NCBI GenBank assembly: GCA_037157565.1
Contig: JAZHRO010000024.1
Location: 12,902,501 to 12,966,500 of the forward strand
Source of the DNA: Thalassia testudinum
Taxonomy: Eukaryota > Streptophyta > Magnoliopsida > Alismatales > Hydrocharitaceae
Length of the DNA stretch: 64,000 nt
Direction of reading: 5' to 3'
The notes below the pieces were generated by a model that was not told where the DNA came from, made no database searches, and saw nothing but the letters and a program-made list of their open reading frames with translations. The position numbers were made by a program, and so were the translations under genes. This document shows positions 21,784-35,100 of this stretch, piece after piece (within the stretch, counting starts at the first letter, position 1; each line of letters starts with the position of its first letter).

Positions 21784-24135
21784 TTCCTTTTCTTTTTCTT
21801 GTGCTTCTTCTTGGTTTTCTGGGTGTTGTTGCCGTCTTTATAGTCTCTTATGTGCTTCCCAATGCAGACTTGGCCAATGCAGGTGACCTTGGGGGACCCG
21901 AGCTACTTCTCCTCCACGGGTTGCCTCCGCCTCATGGAGAACATGGGGCTCAAGCGGTGGGTCAACCTCCCTTGGCTCGATAGTGTTGTATATGGACCAC
22001 CACAATACTGAACTTCAGCAACAAAATGGAACATCAAATAGCACCATTCATGAATATCAACAAGAATTCTTTTTTAATAGAATCAAGAAGAAATATTGGA
22101 TTCTTGTAAATAAATATAGCCATGGAACAACACATGTAACTACAAAGCATGCAACAAAGCACACAATCGCAATCATAAAAGGAAGCATTCCATCTTACAG
22201 TGTTCAAAGTTATCCACACTAACATTTTGATCAAACTCCATAGATTGCATAGTAATTAACCTATGCTCAATCTATTGAGCTTTGAACAAATTCAAAAAGT
22301 ACAAGGAAGTGGCATGGAGATGGTACAAAAAAAGAATATTATTCCAAATGAAGCAATTCATTTCGAAAGCCATCACTCATTAAATTTCTATGCATGGTTT
22401 CTACAAATCAAACGTACAAATGAAAATTCAATTCAACACCTATCACTTCCGAGTTCTTCAACCTTCAGAGGATAGGGCCCTCCAACACACGTTGCATCGT
22501 AGGGTGACTAAAGCCAATGACAATCTAAAACAATTAAATGCTTAACAAAGTTGAGATCAGCACACATGTGGCATCCTACATCACCAACCAACTTGGTTAG
22601 TGTTTTGAATGTCATCTCTAAGACGTATATCTCAATGCAAATCAACATCATCTAATATATGTAAAATTTGAAATTTGACAAACATGTAACAAGGATCATT
22701 TAGGAGCCGTGTTTATACATGATAATGGTAAAGTAGATGTAAAATTTGATACACATGTACTTATCAATCTATTCAACAATTGACATTATAATTCACAAAG
22801 GAAGGATGTTATTCAAGTGAAATAGTACAACTACAAATACCTCTCTCTATGAGATAAGTGGTAGCTTCACCTCATCGATATAGCAGTACGAAAAGGGACG
22901 TTACAAATTAATAAATTTTCTTTTCAATCTTGTCATTGCACACGAAGAGAGTAACAAACTCCACAACATATATCACTTGAAATCCAATCGTAAGCACACA
23001 AATTTCACCTCCAAGCCAATTTGATCATCAATTTCTCCATATTTTGATCTAAGCTTTAATATCTCTATGGAACCCAACTTGTCAACTTGTCATCCAACTC
23101 GAACCACATAAGTTAAAGCACGCTCGTAGGCACACTACAGTGCTCGCATTACAGCACATATCTGATTTGGGTCCCCACTTGCTCAGGGTCTCAGAAGATC
23201 CCACCGTGGCAAACACTCACACACAAGTACGAACTCCGATTACAGGAACGAAGCGAGCAACATTTCTCTTTGTTGTGTGAACTTTGTAATATGTATTTTT
23301 TGAGGTTTCCTAGATTGAGTCATCTTTATGACTTCTTGTGTGTCGTTTGTAAGCATTTCTAAATGAATGTTGTCTTGATGTATGGTGTATGGTGTCTTGG
23401 TGGAAAGAAATATATATAAGATAGCAAATGCACTTTTAATTCATGAGTTATCCTCTCCATGTAAATGTTATCCCATATGACATTTACGTTATCTTTCTTG
23501 TTCATGTTTTGGAAGTCGACTTTCTTATGTGGGAAGCTTGAGATCGTAATATTCTTTCTGTTGTTCTCATGATATGTCAAGAGCTTCAATGTGACATGTT
23601 TTGTATGCTTCATCTTTTACTTGGAACCTCATCCAAAACTTCTACACATAATGACATCTTTAAATATCATATTTGAAATTTATATATCCTCTCCAGGTTT
23701 TTAGTCACCTGTATGCCGGTTTTGTCAATTTCTTGACATGTGCTCCCTGTGTGGTATAAGTTTACTTGTTTTTGATATGTTTACGAAATCTATGAAGTGC
23801 TTCTTTATAGTATATACAGATCATTCTGAATAACTTATATAAATAAGGGGATTTGAAAGTTAAGTTGATAAAGTATAAGAGATAAAAATAAAAAAGCATG
23901 TAATATCCATGAAATACAACAACAAACTAGTGGTAGTGTACTCTAAAATTAATGTTAATTCCTTTATACATATCGCATTATCAGGTTTCTATATATCTTG
24001 CTCACGAATGTTAGTCACATAGACAATTCTAGGACCTACTTCTACACAGGCATATGCAACGCACTAGAACCTATGTATTTATGGGGATCATGTTTTTGTT
24101 TGCAAACCAATGTCGGTTCATTCAATGTGCTATGT
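21784..24135. other. AT-rich intergenic spacer
   Basis: No gene recognised. 21860-21980 is a short GC-richer patch with an open plus-strand phrase G-D-P-S-Y-F-S-S-T-G-C-L-R-L that looks like a fragment of a coding exon, but I could not assign a family. The rest is AT-rich with no transposon ends seen. Confidence 0.4.
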
Positions 24136-24343
24136 GTGATTGTAATGACCCGTCACACTCTTAGCCTTTTAAAACGTCTGGAGTCTTAGTCAGACATCTG
24201 TCCAGCCGTCTGGACCCTTTCCCGGATGTCTGAAAATGAAATTTTTGTACGCACACTACGCTCTGCTCGCGGATGGCGCGTAGAACCCTCTTCTTTCCTC
24301 TCTCCCTTCCTTCCTTCCCCAAACCCTAAATCCCCCACGCCAT

Positions 24344-24352
24344 CTATAAAAG
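24344..24352 (+). promoter_or_regulatory. TATA box of the solo LTR
   Basis: CTATAAAAG, about 200 bp inside the LTR, followed by a pyrimidine-rich stretch (CCTCTCCTCTCC) that could serve as initiator. The U3 palindromes 24172-24231 lie directly upstream. Confidence 0.6.
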
Positions 24353-26211
24353 CCCCCCTTCCTCTCCTCTCCACTCCACACACCAACCACCACCACCACC
24401 ACCTTTAGAGCTGTGCGGGAGTGGCGAGAGAAGGCGAGCGAGGGAGAGCGAGAGGGAGAAGGAGGAGAGCGTGGGAGGAGGAGGTCGAGGTCAGAGAGCT
24501 TCGGTGGAAGCTCGGCGGAGCTCGCATAGCCACCGCGGGCACGTGCGGGAGGAGGAGAGAGCTCGGGGAGGCAGCCTCCCGACCCTCTACAGCAGTTGGA
24601 GCTACGGCGGCGTGAGGCGGAGTGAGCAGAGAGCACTGGAAGGAGGTCTTGATACTGGAAGCTTTCCAATATCAGACGTCTGGAGTGGAGTCCAGACAGC
24701 TGACGGAGTACCTAGACGTCTGGAGCTAAGGCCAGACGTTTGAAAGCTCATTTATCGCGAAGGTACGTAATCTCCCTACTCCATGCATATCATAGCGTAG
24801 GGATATTTGTCGACTGACCGCGCCTGTGTTGTCGTACGCAGGTGCAGCCTTGGGAAGGAGCGCGGATGCTACGCTTTTGGACGTCTAATCAGATCACCAG
24901 ACGTCTGGAGGTGTGTCTAGACAACCAGAGGCATTGTCCGATGTCTGGAACTGCCTTCAGACGATCGTAGAGAAGGCCTGGATGTCTGAGGACACCGTAG
25001 GGACTTTAGGTAAGGATCTGATACCTTTTAAGACATTTGGACTTGTTCCCACATGTCTGATTACAATAGGCACGTTTTTTACCCGTTTGGGGACCGATCG
25101 GGGTCTGTTTTACACAAACGAAATACCTGTATTTTCCTCGTGAGTTCCTCACGTACTAGAGTCCTTTGTACACTGTTCTGAACTCTCCTTTTGTGATGTA
25201 TTCCCTGGTATAGGGTTTCATCCCGTTGTGTGTTTGGGGCTCGTAGAGACTCCTGGGTCTACGGTTTGAGCCCCCATTACTCCCGAGTTGCCTGGTAGAG
25301 TGGTTAATTCTGTTAATAATATTTAAATAAGAATGTGCTTGTGGAAATAACCAAATGGAACCCTAGGATAGAGAAATGAATGAACCATTTGTGCTGTATA
25401 ATGTACTTGCATGCATGATTGAGCTAAACTGTTAGCAATTGCCTATATTATAACTATGAGCTGTCTGTAATTTATGAACAATTACCTGTGAAATCATCAG
25501 TTGCATGTATCGAATTATAGAAACACGAACTGCCTGCATATGGACGAGAAATGAATTGTGAATGGTGAAATATGGATCAGAATAAATAAGGTGAATATAA
25601 GAATAAGCCCTACGGGGAATTAGGAGTAAAACTCCTGTGGATAGATGGAAACCTGGAATGTAGACGGGAAGTGTGCTAGCCCTTGAGTACATGGTACCAA
25701 GGAGAGCAATTGTCCCCTTTTTGTGTAGAGCGGAGCTAGCCTCCCTTGAGTTGAGACCCGGGGTTAGGATTGACCACTCTACACCGACTCCTGTTAGCCC
25801 TCGTGTACGTGGTACCGAGGCGAGCTACTAGTGTAGGGAGGGAGCTAGTCACCCCACGGGGCCCGGGGTTCAGCTAGCTACCCTACACCAACTTGTTAAG
25901 CCCTCTGAGCAAACTGGGGTAGTCAGACGAGGGTGCGCGGACTGTGGAGGGGCGAGACCCCTGTTCTGAGAGGGCAAGGCCCTATATTGTTCCGTGCTGT
26001 ACTTTGGGCGTACCCGCTAGCGGAAACGACTGACCGTGTGTCAGTGCGGGGTAGTTACCCGTGCACTTATCACGCGTGCTGTAGTCACCGCTATGTCTTG
26101 ACAGTGACCTCGAGGTGGTTGACTAGGTGTAGGACTACCACAGGGGACTTTCCCGACCAGGTGAGCACCACATGTACCTTCTACTCTACGGAAAATATTA
26201 CAATTAAGATC

Positions 26212-26226
26212 GTTCCCATGAGGAAC
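26212..26226 (+). other. Conserved leader stem-loop in the LTR
   Basis: GTTCC-CATGA-GGAAC. The same hairpin occurs in the other LTRs at 7769-7783, 9937-9951, 12404-12418, 19421-19435, 44968-44981 and 63345-63359. The stem is perfect in five of seven copies, has a G-U pair in one (9937) and a one-base deletion in one (44968). The surrounding 120 bp is the best conserved part of the LTR. Confidence 0.55.
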
Positions 26227-26772
26227 ATGCAAGATCAAGAATATCTGGATGTTTGAGAAAAATTTGTGAAAAGGAAATACACATAAAATAGATAAATAGA
26301 AAAGAGAATTAAACATGTTGCTTTTACTGTTTTTAGATAATATAGATACCACTCTACTCAGCGTTCGCTGACTCTGTCTTTTTATAATACTGTTCAGGAT
26401 GAGGAGTTGCGCAGCCCGAGCTTCCGGCTGCAGAGGGTGCTGGGCCCAGTCGAGCCCAGCCGTAGTTTTCAGCACTTCCTTTTTGTTCCTTACTGTTGTA
26501 GTAAGTATTAGACCTTTAGTTACTGTTTTGTCTCTACTGTTTACTTCCATTTTTTCGTTGTTTTGTTGTTGTGGTGGTATGTACTGAAACAACAGATTTA
26601 CTTTCCTTTACTGCTTTGTACGTTTCTCCTGCTTAGTTATATTGCATATGTGAATGTGATTTATTTTCCTGCTTTTTGGTTATTTCTTGTTGGATGACTG
26701 GGTCTTGAGATTAGTCGATGCGAGCCGATCTCGGTTCCTATAGGGATCCGGGAATCGGGTCGTAACAGTGAT

Positions 26773-28829
26773 GCTTCTAAACCATTCTACACATTACCTA
26801 TTATAATCGAACATAGACAAACCATAGTTCATGTGTCATTACTGATACTTTAAAGAAAAAATGATATTAAGCGTAGCATTTTTATATAATAGAAAGTAGC
26901 CTATCCAACGCTCACTTTTTCTTAAAGCCATATATCTATATACTAGGAAGCAACCTATCCAACAATTGAACTTCTCACAATGGTATCAAAAATGTAGATA
27001 CCCATGTGCACAACTGCCACACCAAATGGGGTTTGCAAAAATTAATGTTAGTTCGTCTTTAGATTATTGTATGAGTTTGCAATCTTCCTATGTGTTCTTT
27101 CTGTGGAAGATAATCTCCAAACTCAGCAACATATGCAAGGAAATTTACTACGTGTATAAATAACATGCAACATCTCACAAGTCCAAGTGGAACTTCCTTG
27201 AAATGAGGAAGCTGAGAACACAAGGGAGCACTCCTTAGCACAAAGATAAATAATCCAAGAGGACGTCATGTTTCAAATAAAGGATTTTACGCATATCCCA
27301 ATTAGGAGATCGACCTTGAAACAATGAAATGGAGCAACCACATGAAGATGCTCAAATGAAGCTGAGCACACATGAGCACGAGAAATAAATAACACGAGCA
27401 TATGTCATGCTTCAAACAAAGAGCTTTACTCACATCCTAGACCGACATCGGAAAGATGAACCATAGCAACCACTTGAAGCATTTGAAGAAATAGTAACGA
27501 AACTCATCAAGTCACCAATTTACAACTAATTTCCAACTACATAATATTATTAAATGATATATAAGGTAACTAATTTCAAACTACATAAAAACCAATATGA
27601 GTAGCCTGATTTTCCTTCTTAAAGTATGAATCAATAGGGTGGTAGAAGATGGAAGAGGATGAAATATCTTTAATCATTCAAATCAAGCCTATGAAAAATA
27701 TGTCGAACACACTCAATGCTTTACCGGGAACGAACGCACACCTTCAACAAGTTTGATCATTGGTGGGACCGTGGGGATTCGATAGTTGCAACAATGGTTG
27801 ATTCTTGGGTTATGGTGATGGTGTTGGGTTTCACGATGATGGTGGTTTAGGTTTTTTTGTTAGGTTCCACTGACGGGTTATTAAAATTAAGATTGAGATT
27901 TGAGAATATTTATGGGACTATGAATCCATTATATTTCCTTGGAAGATAAATTAATTGAAACATTTATGAAAATATAAAATTAATAGTGGAAACATTGGAA
28001 GGGAGTTTTCTTATTTTCCATTTGCTTGGGAGGGGCAGGTCCCCACTGCAATCTTTTACTGACTTATTTTTTCTTTCTCATGTAATGGCACAAGTCGACA
28101 CACATGAATGCGAGTGCAAAGGGAAAATAATGGAATGTGGAGAGGAGCAGAAGCTTCAAAAAAGAACATGGACGCACATGTCAAGGCATGAAAATGTAGA
28201 GGTGATCTACCTCTTTGGCAGGTGTGTTTGCTTGTTCTTGGGGATGCAGAACCAGGAGGGAATAAAAGGGCATCAGAGCTCAACAAAACTTATTCATTAT
28301 TCACACCTCCACTGACGTCACGGCACACCTTGCAGGACACTCACAGCATACTTCGCAGCACACGGGACATCACAGCACACTCTGCAGCATATGGGAAATT
28401 AAAAAAAAAACACCATTCAAAAGGAGAGCCAACTATCATGTGGGTGAAGGTAAGCCTCAGGAAGCAGCTCCTGCATCTAGGAAACTGTGGATGCGTGATT
28501 TGGTAGTTGAAATGTACGTCGCCTTTCCATTTTTCTTTTCAATTACCTTTTATTTTGGACATCCATTTCCACATGGCACATCTTGTCTTTTTTTCAATCA
28601 CATCCTATCTCCCATCTAATCAGGAAAATAAGATAAAAGAAAAGCGCAGTGCCCAACCGATGGTGGAGCCCCCTTTTGGGATAAGAGAGGGAGGTGTGAA
28701 TTAGGACATGGAATTTAACTTGGATTATTTTTTTTGTTTAAGATAATAAATAATAGACACCTCCTCACAAAAAAAGGTAATTAAAACTTTATTTAAAGTT
28801 GCCACTAAAGATATGCTCAATGGGAGCAT
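26773..28829. other. Intergenic spacer with a diverged tandem duplication
   Basis: No gene recognised. About 27190-27340 and 27335-27480 are imperfect tandem copies (unit near 140 bp; shared words include GTCATG-TTCAAA and GAGCAACCAC/TAGCAACCAC). 28320-28400 repeats GCAGCACAC/GCAGCATA phrases. Small open frames at 27986-28315 and 28056-28286 overlap on opposite strands and carry no domain. Confidence 0.4.
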
Positions 28830-29262
28830 TAGGGTTGTAAAAATGGATCCAAACTCGATGATAGATGGCTGCAAAACCAACCCATTAACATTAGACCTCG
28901 ACCTAACCTACCTCTTTATCTGATCAGGTCTTAGGTTCAATTTGCAGACTTGATAAATTCGATAAATAGGTCCCAATAAGCCTGATGGACTTGAATGAAC
29001 TCGAAAAATAGGATCCATGAGACTCATATTGGAGCCATCAAACTTGATAAAGATCCAGTAGAGTCGATAAAGAGGATCTCTTAGACTTGCATAGGACCCA
29101 ATAAATCCAATAGACCCAAGGGACCCGTATAAGACCCAGCCAATATCAAGTTGGGCCCATTAGTTCCTTATCAAGTTGGGTCTCTGGTTAAAGACTTGAG
29201 ACCTACCAATAATTTTTTGATTAAGTGAAATCAAGTTGAGTCAAACCTGATTGACACCCCTA
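28830..29262. mobile_element. hAT-like MITE
   Basis: A 433-bp non-coding block starting TAGGGTTGTAAAAATGG and ending TTGACACCCCTA, which on the other strand reads TAGGGGTGTCAA, a common end of plant hAT elements. The inside is made of loose repeats of CCAATA, GACCCA and GATAAA words. Flanks GGGAGCAT and AGTGGCAT agree at five of eight positions, compatible with a decayed 8-bp duplication. Confidence 0.5.
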
Positions 29263-30419
29263 GTGGCATCTCACATCGACATCCAAGAGATCATAGGATC
29301 AAATCTCATTCCCACCGTATTACCTTCACAGGAAGAGAGAGAAAGGAAGAATTTAAAGTTCTCTTTTGGAGATTCAATATAGGGCACCCCAAACCATACC
29401 CCCTCAAAGTTCTTTCATTCGCCTCCCTTCCCCTCTCTCTAAACCCTAAGTCACGCCATATATGACCTCAGCTAACTTGCTGCCACCAGTTGCACCCCCC
29501 CTCCCTCCCCAACTCCATTCCCTACTCATTATTCCCCTCCATCGCCCCCTCCCCCATCTGTCGATCTCTTTCTCGCATCGGTTGGGACTTGTGTGGTCGT
29601 GCTCTTCTGGTTGACGTTGTTGCTATTGTTGCAAGTGCACAAGGTGTTCATGTCATCCTCGGATGCTTGCGAGGATGCTGCTATGCTGCTACTACCGTCC
29701 ACGAGGGTTCTCCATTAGGCCAATGTCACTGCTACTTCTGTTGGGTTGCAGTGGCGTTTGTCGGCCCCCCTCTCTGTGGGATTCGATGCCTTTGGTTTAT
29801 TGCTAATCAATTGATGGTTGTGTTTTGTTGTTATTGTATTTTCTCTGTCTTTATGTTTTGTTCCCTTTTCTTGGTAATTGTTGTAAGTTTTTTGTGATTG
29901 TGTATCCTTTTGAGTTTGCTTCAACAACCCGTGCCCTTTAAATTTGCTTCGGCAACCTTTATCTTTGTTGTTGATATGCATGATGTGGGCTTTCCAAGTG
30001 TCCTCGTGACATGGCCTGACCTTATGCTCATCCAATGTCTTATTCACATCACCATTTGTTAACAAATCTTATGTGGCCTAATTCTTCCACACACAATCTT
30101 GCAGCCAAGATATCCGGTTAGGCACCTCTTTGATACCTCCTATTCTTAACCTTCATATATCTTTGGAGGTTTGTGTGATGATGGTTCCTTTGCACGCTAC
30201 GACCAAGTATTCTCTCCTTAATAAAAAGTTCTCTTATTAAAGAATGTTCTCAAAAAAAAAACCCTACCTACACAAGCCCCACCCACCAAAAATAAATAAA
30301 TAAATATTAAAAAAAAGGAGGCACACACCTCAGTGTGTGAATCATCATCGTTTTCAAAGTGGTGCCATCTATTCGATGGATGTGGAACACAAAGTAGATG
30401 GAAACAAGTGATTCAGGAA
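29263..30419. other. Intergenic spacer
   Basis: No gene called. An open frame at 29490-29897 (135 codons) has a hydrophobic, Cys-rich C-terminus but no recognisable family, and it is opposed by another open frame on the minus strand. 30240-30320 is rich in A runs. Confidence 0.4.
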
Positions 30420-30424
30420 ATAAG

Positions 30425-32171
30425 TGTTGGTGCAAGAGCACCTCGATCATTGATTTTTATGATAACAAAACACTTGTTATTTAACATTTGCATTTGAGTT
30501 TATGAGTTTCAGAATAAATGCAAATGGACATAAGTGTGAAGGAGCTCAAACTCGCATCCATAGCAGATTGGAAGAGCTTGATGGAGGAGAAGGAGTTTCG
30601 CATGGAACGAAAGCATGAAGAACAGGAAGAATGGGATAGACATTTTGTTCTAGATATTTTGTTCTTGTCATTATGTTCTTTTATTTCTTAGATGATTGTT
30701 AAAGAGTCCTAAAGTATCATGCCATAGTCTTAGAATCACTTATACAACCCTAGGATACTTAAACATATTCAGAAAATCAATGTAGAAACCAAACAACCCG
30801 ATCAGACGTCCAATCTGGACATCAGACATCTGATCTTAAACTTTAAGATGTTTGATTATTTTATCAGACGTCTAAAACACTTAGGTTGGAAACCTAATCT
30901 CTGTCTGCCACCTTCAGATGTCCAGCCCATAATCCAAACGTCTTAGAAGACATCTGAGGACCTTGCCAAACGTCCAACTAGAGGATCGTTAGCTTATCAA
31001 ACTTGATCTTAAAGGATGAAGTGCTAATCTGATTTACATCTACTTTTAGACGTCTGCAGAGCATCCCAGACGTATGATAAATAGATGTTAGGCTAAAATC
31101 TGACCCAAATCACTTTTATCAGACCTCATAGCTGTTTGAGTCTCGGGAAAACAATTCTCGTAAAGAATCCTCTTTTCAAACGTCCGACTTGTCGTCTGTG
31201 CAACAAAACTCTAGATCTCTATTTTGATTTTGTCAAAATAGGAACCAACCCATCTTAAAGTTAGATGTACGATTTTTTGTCCAGATATTTTATACTTGCT
31301 TATTATACATCTATCTTGGTTCAACACCGACCAGAAGATCAACCCTTCTAGATCAGATGATCGACCATTAGATTAGACGATGTCTTAGGCGTTTGACCAT
31401 AAAATTAGACATCTGATAACCCTGTCAGAATCATAAATGACCCTGATTTTGTCCTGATTTTCCTTAGATTTATTTCCAACGGCTACCTAAGCCTTCCTAA
31501 AGATTCCTAAGCCTTCTATAAATAGAGGAGGACCCTTCCTTTATTTAGTATACCTAGTAATACTACTTTCCACCACAATTGTGTCAAAGAAAAGATTATC
31601 AAATAGAGAAGTGTTATTGCTCTCCAAGATCTTCTAGCATACACCAGAGAGCACCATCTTCGTTGTGCACCTACTCTCCGACCGTTGCATACGAGTGCAC
31701 TATCGTGCCTTACGTGGATCACGCTTGCCGTGTCACTAGCCGATGCACTTCCATCAAAGGGAAGTTTCTTTTTCCTATAGTAGCTAGATTAACATTAGTA
31801 TTTTGTGGCTCTATAGGACTATTGTAATTTTGTCTTTGTTAGGTATTCACCTTACGAATTCTCGTCTCTCTTATGAGACAAAATACTCCTCTTGAAGAGG
31901 AGGGATTTGAGGTACACTACCCTCGTACTAAGTAGTGTCAGTTGTATTGAGGTTGAATTACTCTCGTTTTAAGTAACTCGTTAATGGATTTGATCTACTA
32001 TGTAGATCGGAAAATCCTAAACCGAGAGGTTTAGGTGGTGGTTTTTACTTGGGATTGGGTTTCCATCTAAAAATCCATTATGTTTTTGTGTGATTGTATT
32101 TTGTGAGATTGTTTATATTTCTGCATTATTTAGTTTCACACAAATCTCACCCCACTCCGTTAGAATCTATA
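30425..32171 (+). mobile_element. Probable solo LTR, copia SIRE-like
   Basis: Begins TGTTGGTGCAAGAGCACC, a start I associate with SIRE/Maximus-type copia LTRs. ATAAG flanks both sides (30420-30424 and 32172-32176). The right end then reads TATA rather than CA, which would need one C-to-T change, so the right border is uncertain. CTATAAATAG at 31516-31525 is a good TATA box about 1.1 kb in. Upstream lie AGACGTCT-like motifs at 30804, 30824, 30846, 30866, 30916, 30936, 30948, 30968, 31048, 31068, 31178 and 31190, with spacings inside clusters of 20 or 12 (one of 22). No internal coding region follows. Confidence 0.55.
31516..31525 (+). promoter_or_regulatory. TATA box in the copia-like LTR
   Basis: CTATAAATAG followed by GAGG, a strong plant TATA box in the expected middle part of the LTR. 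Confidence 0.55.
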
Positions 32172-32176
32172 ATAAG

Positions 32177-35100
32177 CCTCCTTATTCCTGGTTACGCCTT
32201 GTCTCTTCTAAATTATATTTATTTTAATTTTTATCTTCTAATTCCATAATAGGAATGAAATAAGAATAAGTTATAACTTTTGAAAAAACATAAAGCTAAT
32301 GTAAGTATAATATAATGTGACTTAACCTATGCTTATTATATTATTATCATATTTTATCTCTTAAATTAAATATTAATTTAAATATAATTCTCATTGTGAC
32401 CGGAACAAAATCAAATTGTTGAGATTTGAACACACCAAAACATGGAGGATCTCCACTAGAAAGAGAGAGAACCCGCAGCAGCACCTACACAGCCAACAAG
32501 GCTTATTGCAACATGCTCCTATTCACGCATGAGATGGAGGGAGAGAAAGAGAGTACACACATAAACAAGAGAGAGGAGAGGAGTTGATTTAGAATCTGAA
32601 ATTATTATTATGCAACTCAAATGAAACTTACAAAGATTCTCTCCATATATAGAGAGCAAATCCTATTCTAAAAACAAGCAACAAGTATAATCAAATCTCC
32701 TAAAACAGGAAATAACATATCTCTTTAACAACTAGACTAATTGACTAAAAATAGGTAACTTGGACTCTAAAATAAACTAAACTTGACCATCATTGGTGGT
32801 TTACGGAGGGGGATAACTCCTCATTTTGAGGGTTATCCTTGTTTACGGCAGGGGTTACCCAAATCCCGCTTTAGGTTGCTATCCCATGTTAAGGGAACTC
32901 GTGTTTGCTCCTAGGTTGGCGCAACCCTCATTTTGACCCTCGTTTTCTCTTTCCCCCACTACCCCTCTCAAGATGTTATTGTCCAGATCTTGCCCCTCTT
33001 CATCCTACGAGCACGCGGCAATATCAGAAACCCTAGTGGGAAGGTTGTCGGCCCAGTGGAGGCAATGCTTTACACAGCCTTTATTCACCTTTCGCGCCAT
33101 GCGAGGTTTGACTCCTTCGTGTCTATCAATTTGTCTTGTATCTACAGCAAAGGCTCAATAGGTAGCCATTACTACTTCCCCTATTCCGAGGGGTTCTTAG
33201 TGTAGCTTTCTCTGGAATCCGTGAATCTGGGTGTTAGCTCTCGTGAATGCATATTCTGAAGTCACTTTGTTTCGATCGATTGATTTATCTTTGGTTGTTG
33301 AATGCATTCACGTTTTCGATGCATAGAACCTCTATAAAAGGGGTTATCTTCGTCGTTCCTCTTTCCACATTTCCTTCAAACCATAGTAAGGTGGGGCTTC
33401 TTTCAGTTTCGATTGTTTATCAGATTCATGTCATTTTTGTGTTGTCTAATTAGTTGTTGGTTATTCATGCTTGAAAGCTATCATGGGTTGGGTTCGTGGA
33501 GGCTGTAGGGTTTGCAAGGTTAACTCTCTAAGCTTGAATCCACTGCTAAGGTAAGAATTTCTGTGAGCTTTTTTATAGAGTAACATGTGTATAATTAGTT
33601 GATTGGCCTCTCTATAATTGATGAGTAAACATCTTTCCTGTGTTTTGATAATTGCTTTGTTGTTTTTAGTTGCTGTGTTTAACATATTCATTTTTAACAT
33701 ACCCAGTCCTTTGGTTGTCTACCTGCACATTCCTTGTGTTTATTGCATAATCTACGAATTTGGTTTGCAAATAAACAAAGCAATAATGGCTTTCTATTTT
33801 TAATCGGTTGCTTTGTCAACATTGACGAGGGCCAACCTATTTTGCAGTTGTTTTGGAGGGCTATTTATAATTGTTGGGCTGTCTATAGGGTGGAAGTGGA
33901 CCATCCTTCTATTGTATCTTCTACCAGTAAGGCCTGCCTTGTTGCTGTCTTTTTATTTTGGCGAACAAATTGGTAGAAGACCTTTGGAGTGAAGAGTTAT
34001 TTCTGAGGCATTAGCCAGTAACATTTTATTCAAAACCCATTTGGAGTATGTTATACTTTCACATGTTTTATCTGGAGGAGGTAATAAAATACTATGGCCG
34101 ATAGACTATTTCTCTGGATGGACCTTCTGCCTTATGGTTCCAACATCACACCTTCCTTATTCACGTTACTATATAAGAAGATAATTAATTGTTTGCAGTT
34201 CAATAATCTCTTATAGGAAATTAATGCTAATTCTCATTATGAGGGTATCACTGTCTCATTTTACTGCACATGATTAGCATTGAAAAAAGAGATTGGTAGA
34301 AGAATGGTTAGCTTCTCCATTGACACACCTTGTAGGTGAGCACATCAAGTAGTTGAACACTTGATTTATGTTCGTAGGAAAAAAGGAAAACGACTATGTA
34401 ATCATTAAGCAGCATGTGGTTACCATCAGTCAAGTGTGGCAACCCCAATTGTTTTCAGTGATTATTGAGCTTCATTTGTGGAGCATCATTTTTTAGGCAG
34501 AGAAGTTGTGAATCACAATGTTTATGCAGAAATTCATGTCGATATCCAGACAATATTTCATGTTAATCTCATGTTAATCTCAACCACAAGCTTCTCTTGC
34601 AAGTAAAGAGGCAACTAAGCTAAACTATTCTGATGAAAAATATCAGTTTCATTTCTAAAATAACAACTGTGTTAACTTGGAATAGATCAATTTACCATAT
34701 ATATCATGTGAAAAGGGGAATAGTTAACGTTGCCTTGTCATGCAAGATGATCTCTTATCTTGCAAGGTCAACGAAGAAGAGAGAAAAGACCTTTTCTTTG
34801 GATATCAGAAATAGGATCAACTGCAAGCCTATTTAGATATCAATAGTTAGAAGATGAGCCCCTTGTTGAGAAGCAGCCTGTTTAGACGAACTACCTATGC
34901 AGTTGGGAGCAATGTTATTGTACACTCAGATCTTGAGTTAAGCCCTAGTCTTTACAAACATCTTAATAATACACATACATGTTTCATTTCGTTAATCTAA
35001 AAATAGCCTTTTGCCATGCAAAAAACATCTGAACAAATCTTACCTTTATTTGTTCCATTTTCCATGTTTGCTTTAATACAAACCCAGTAATCACTCCTTT

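Larger units (their letters stand above)
24141..26767 (+). mobile_element. Solo LTR of the main Ty3/gypsy family
   Basis: 2,627 bp, begins TGTAATGACCCGTC and ends GGGTCGTAACA. GTGAT flanks both sides (24136-24140 and 26768-26772), a perfect 5-bp duplication. Internal order matches the other LTRs in reverse, so this copy is on the plus strand. It is more diverged than the 11863-21558 pair. Arrays lie at 24172-24231 (spacings 20, 12, 20), 24674-24741 (20, 20, 20) and 24879-24966 (20 four times). The dyad is at 24650-24674. No internal region is left, as expected after LTR-LTR recombination. Confidence 0.92.

Noticed and set aside
21759..21983. Small membrane-protein-like frame
   Set aside because: It starts inside the end of an LTR remnant and runs into unrelated sequence; at most a chance fusion.
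29490..29897. 135-codon hydrophobic frame
   Set aside because: No family signature, no promoter context, and an equally long opposing frame.
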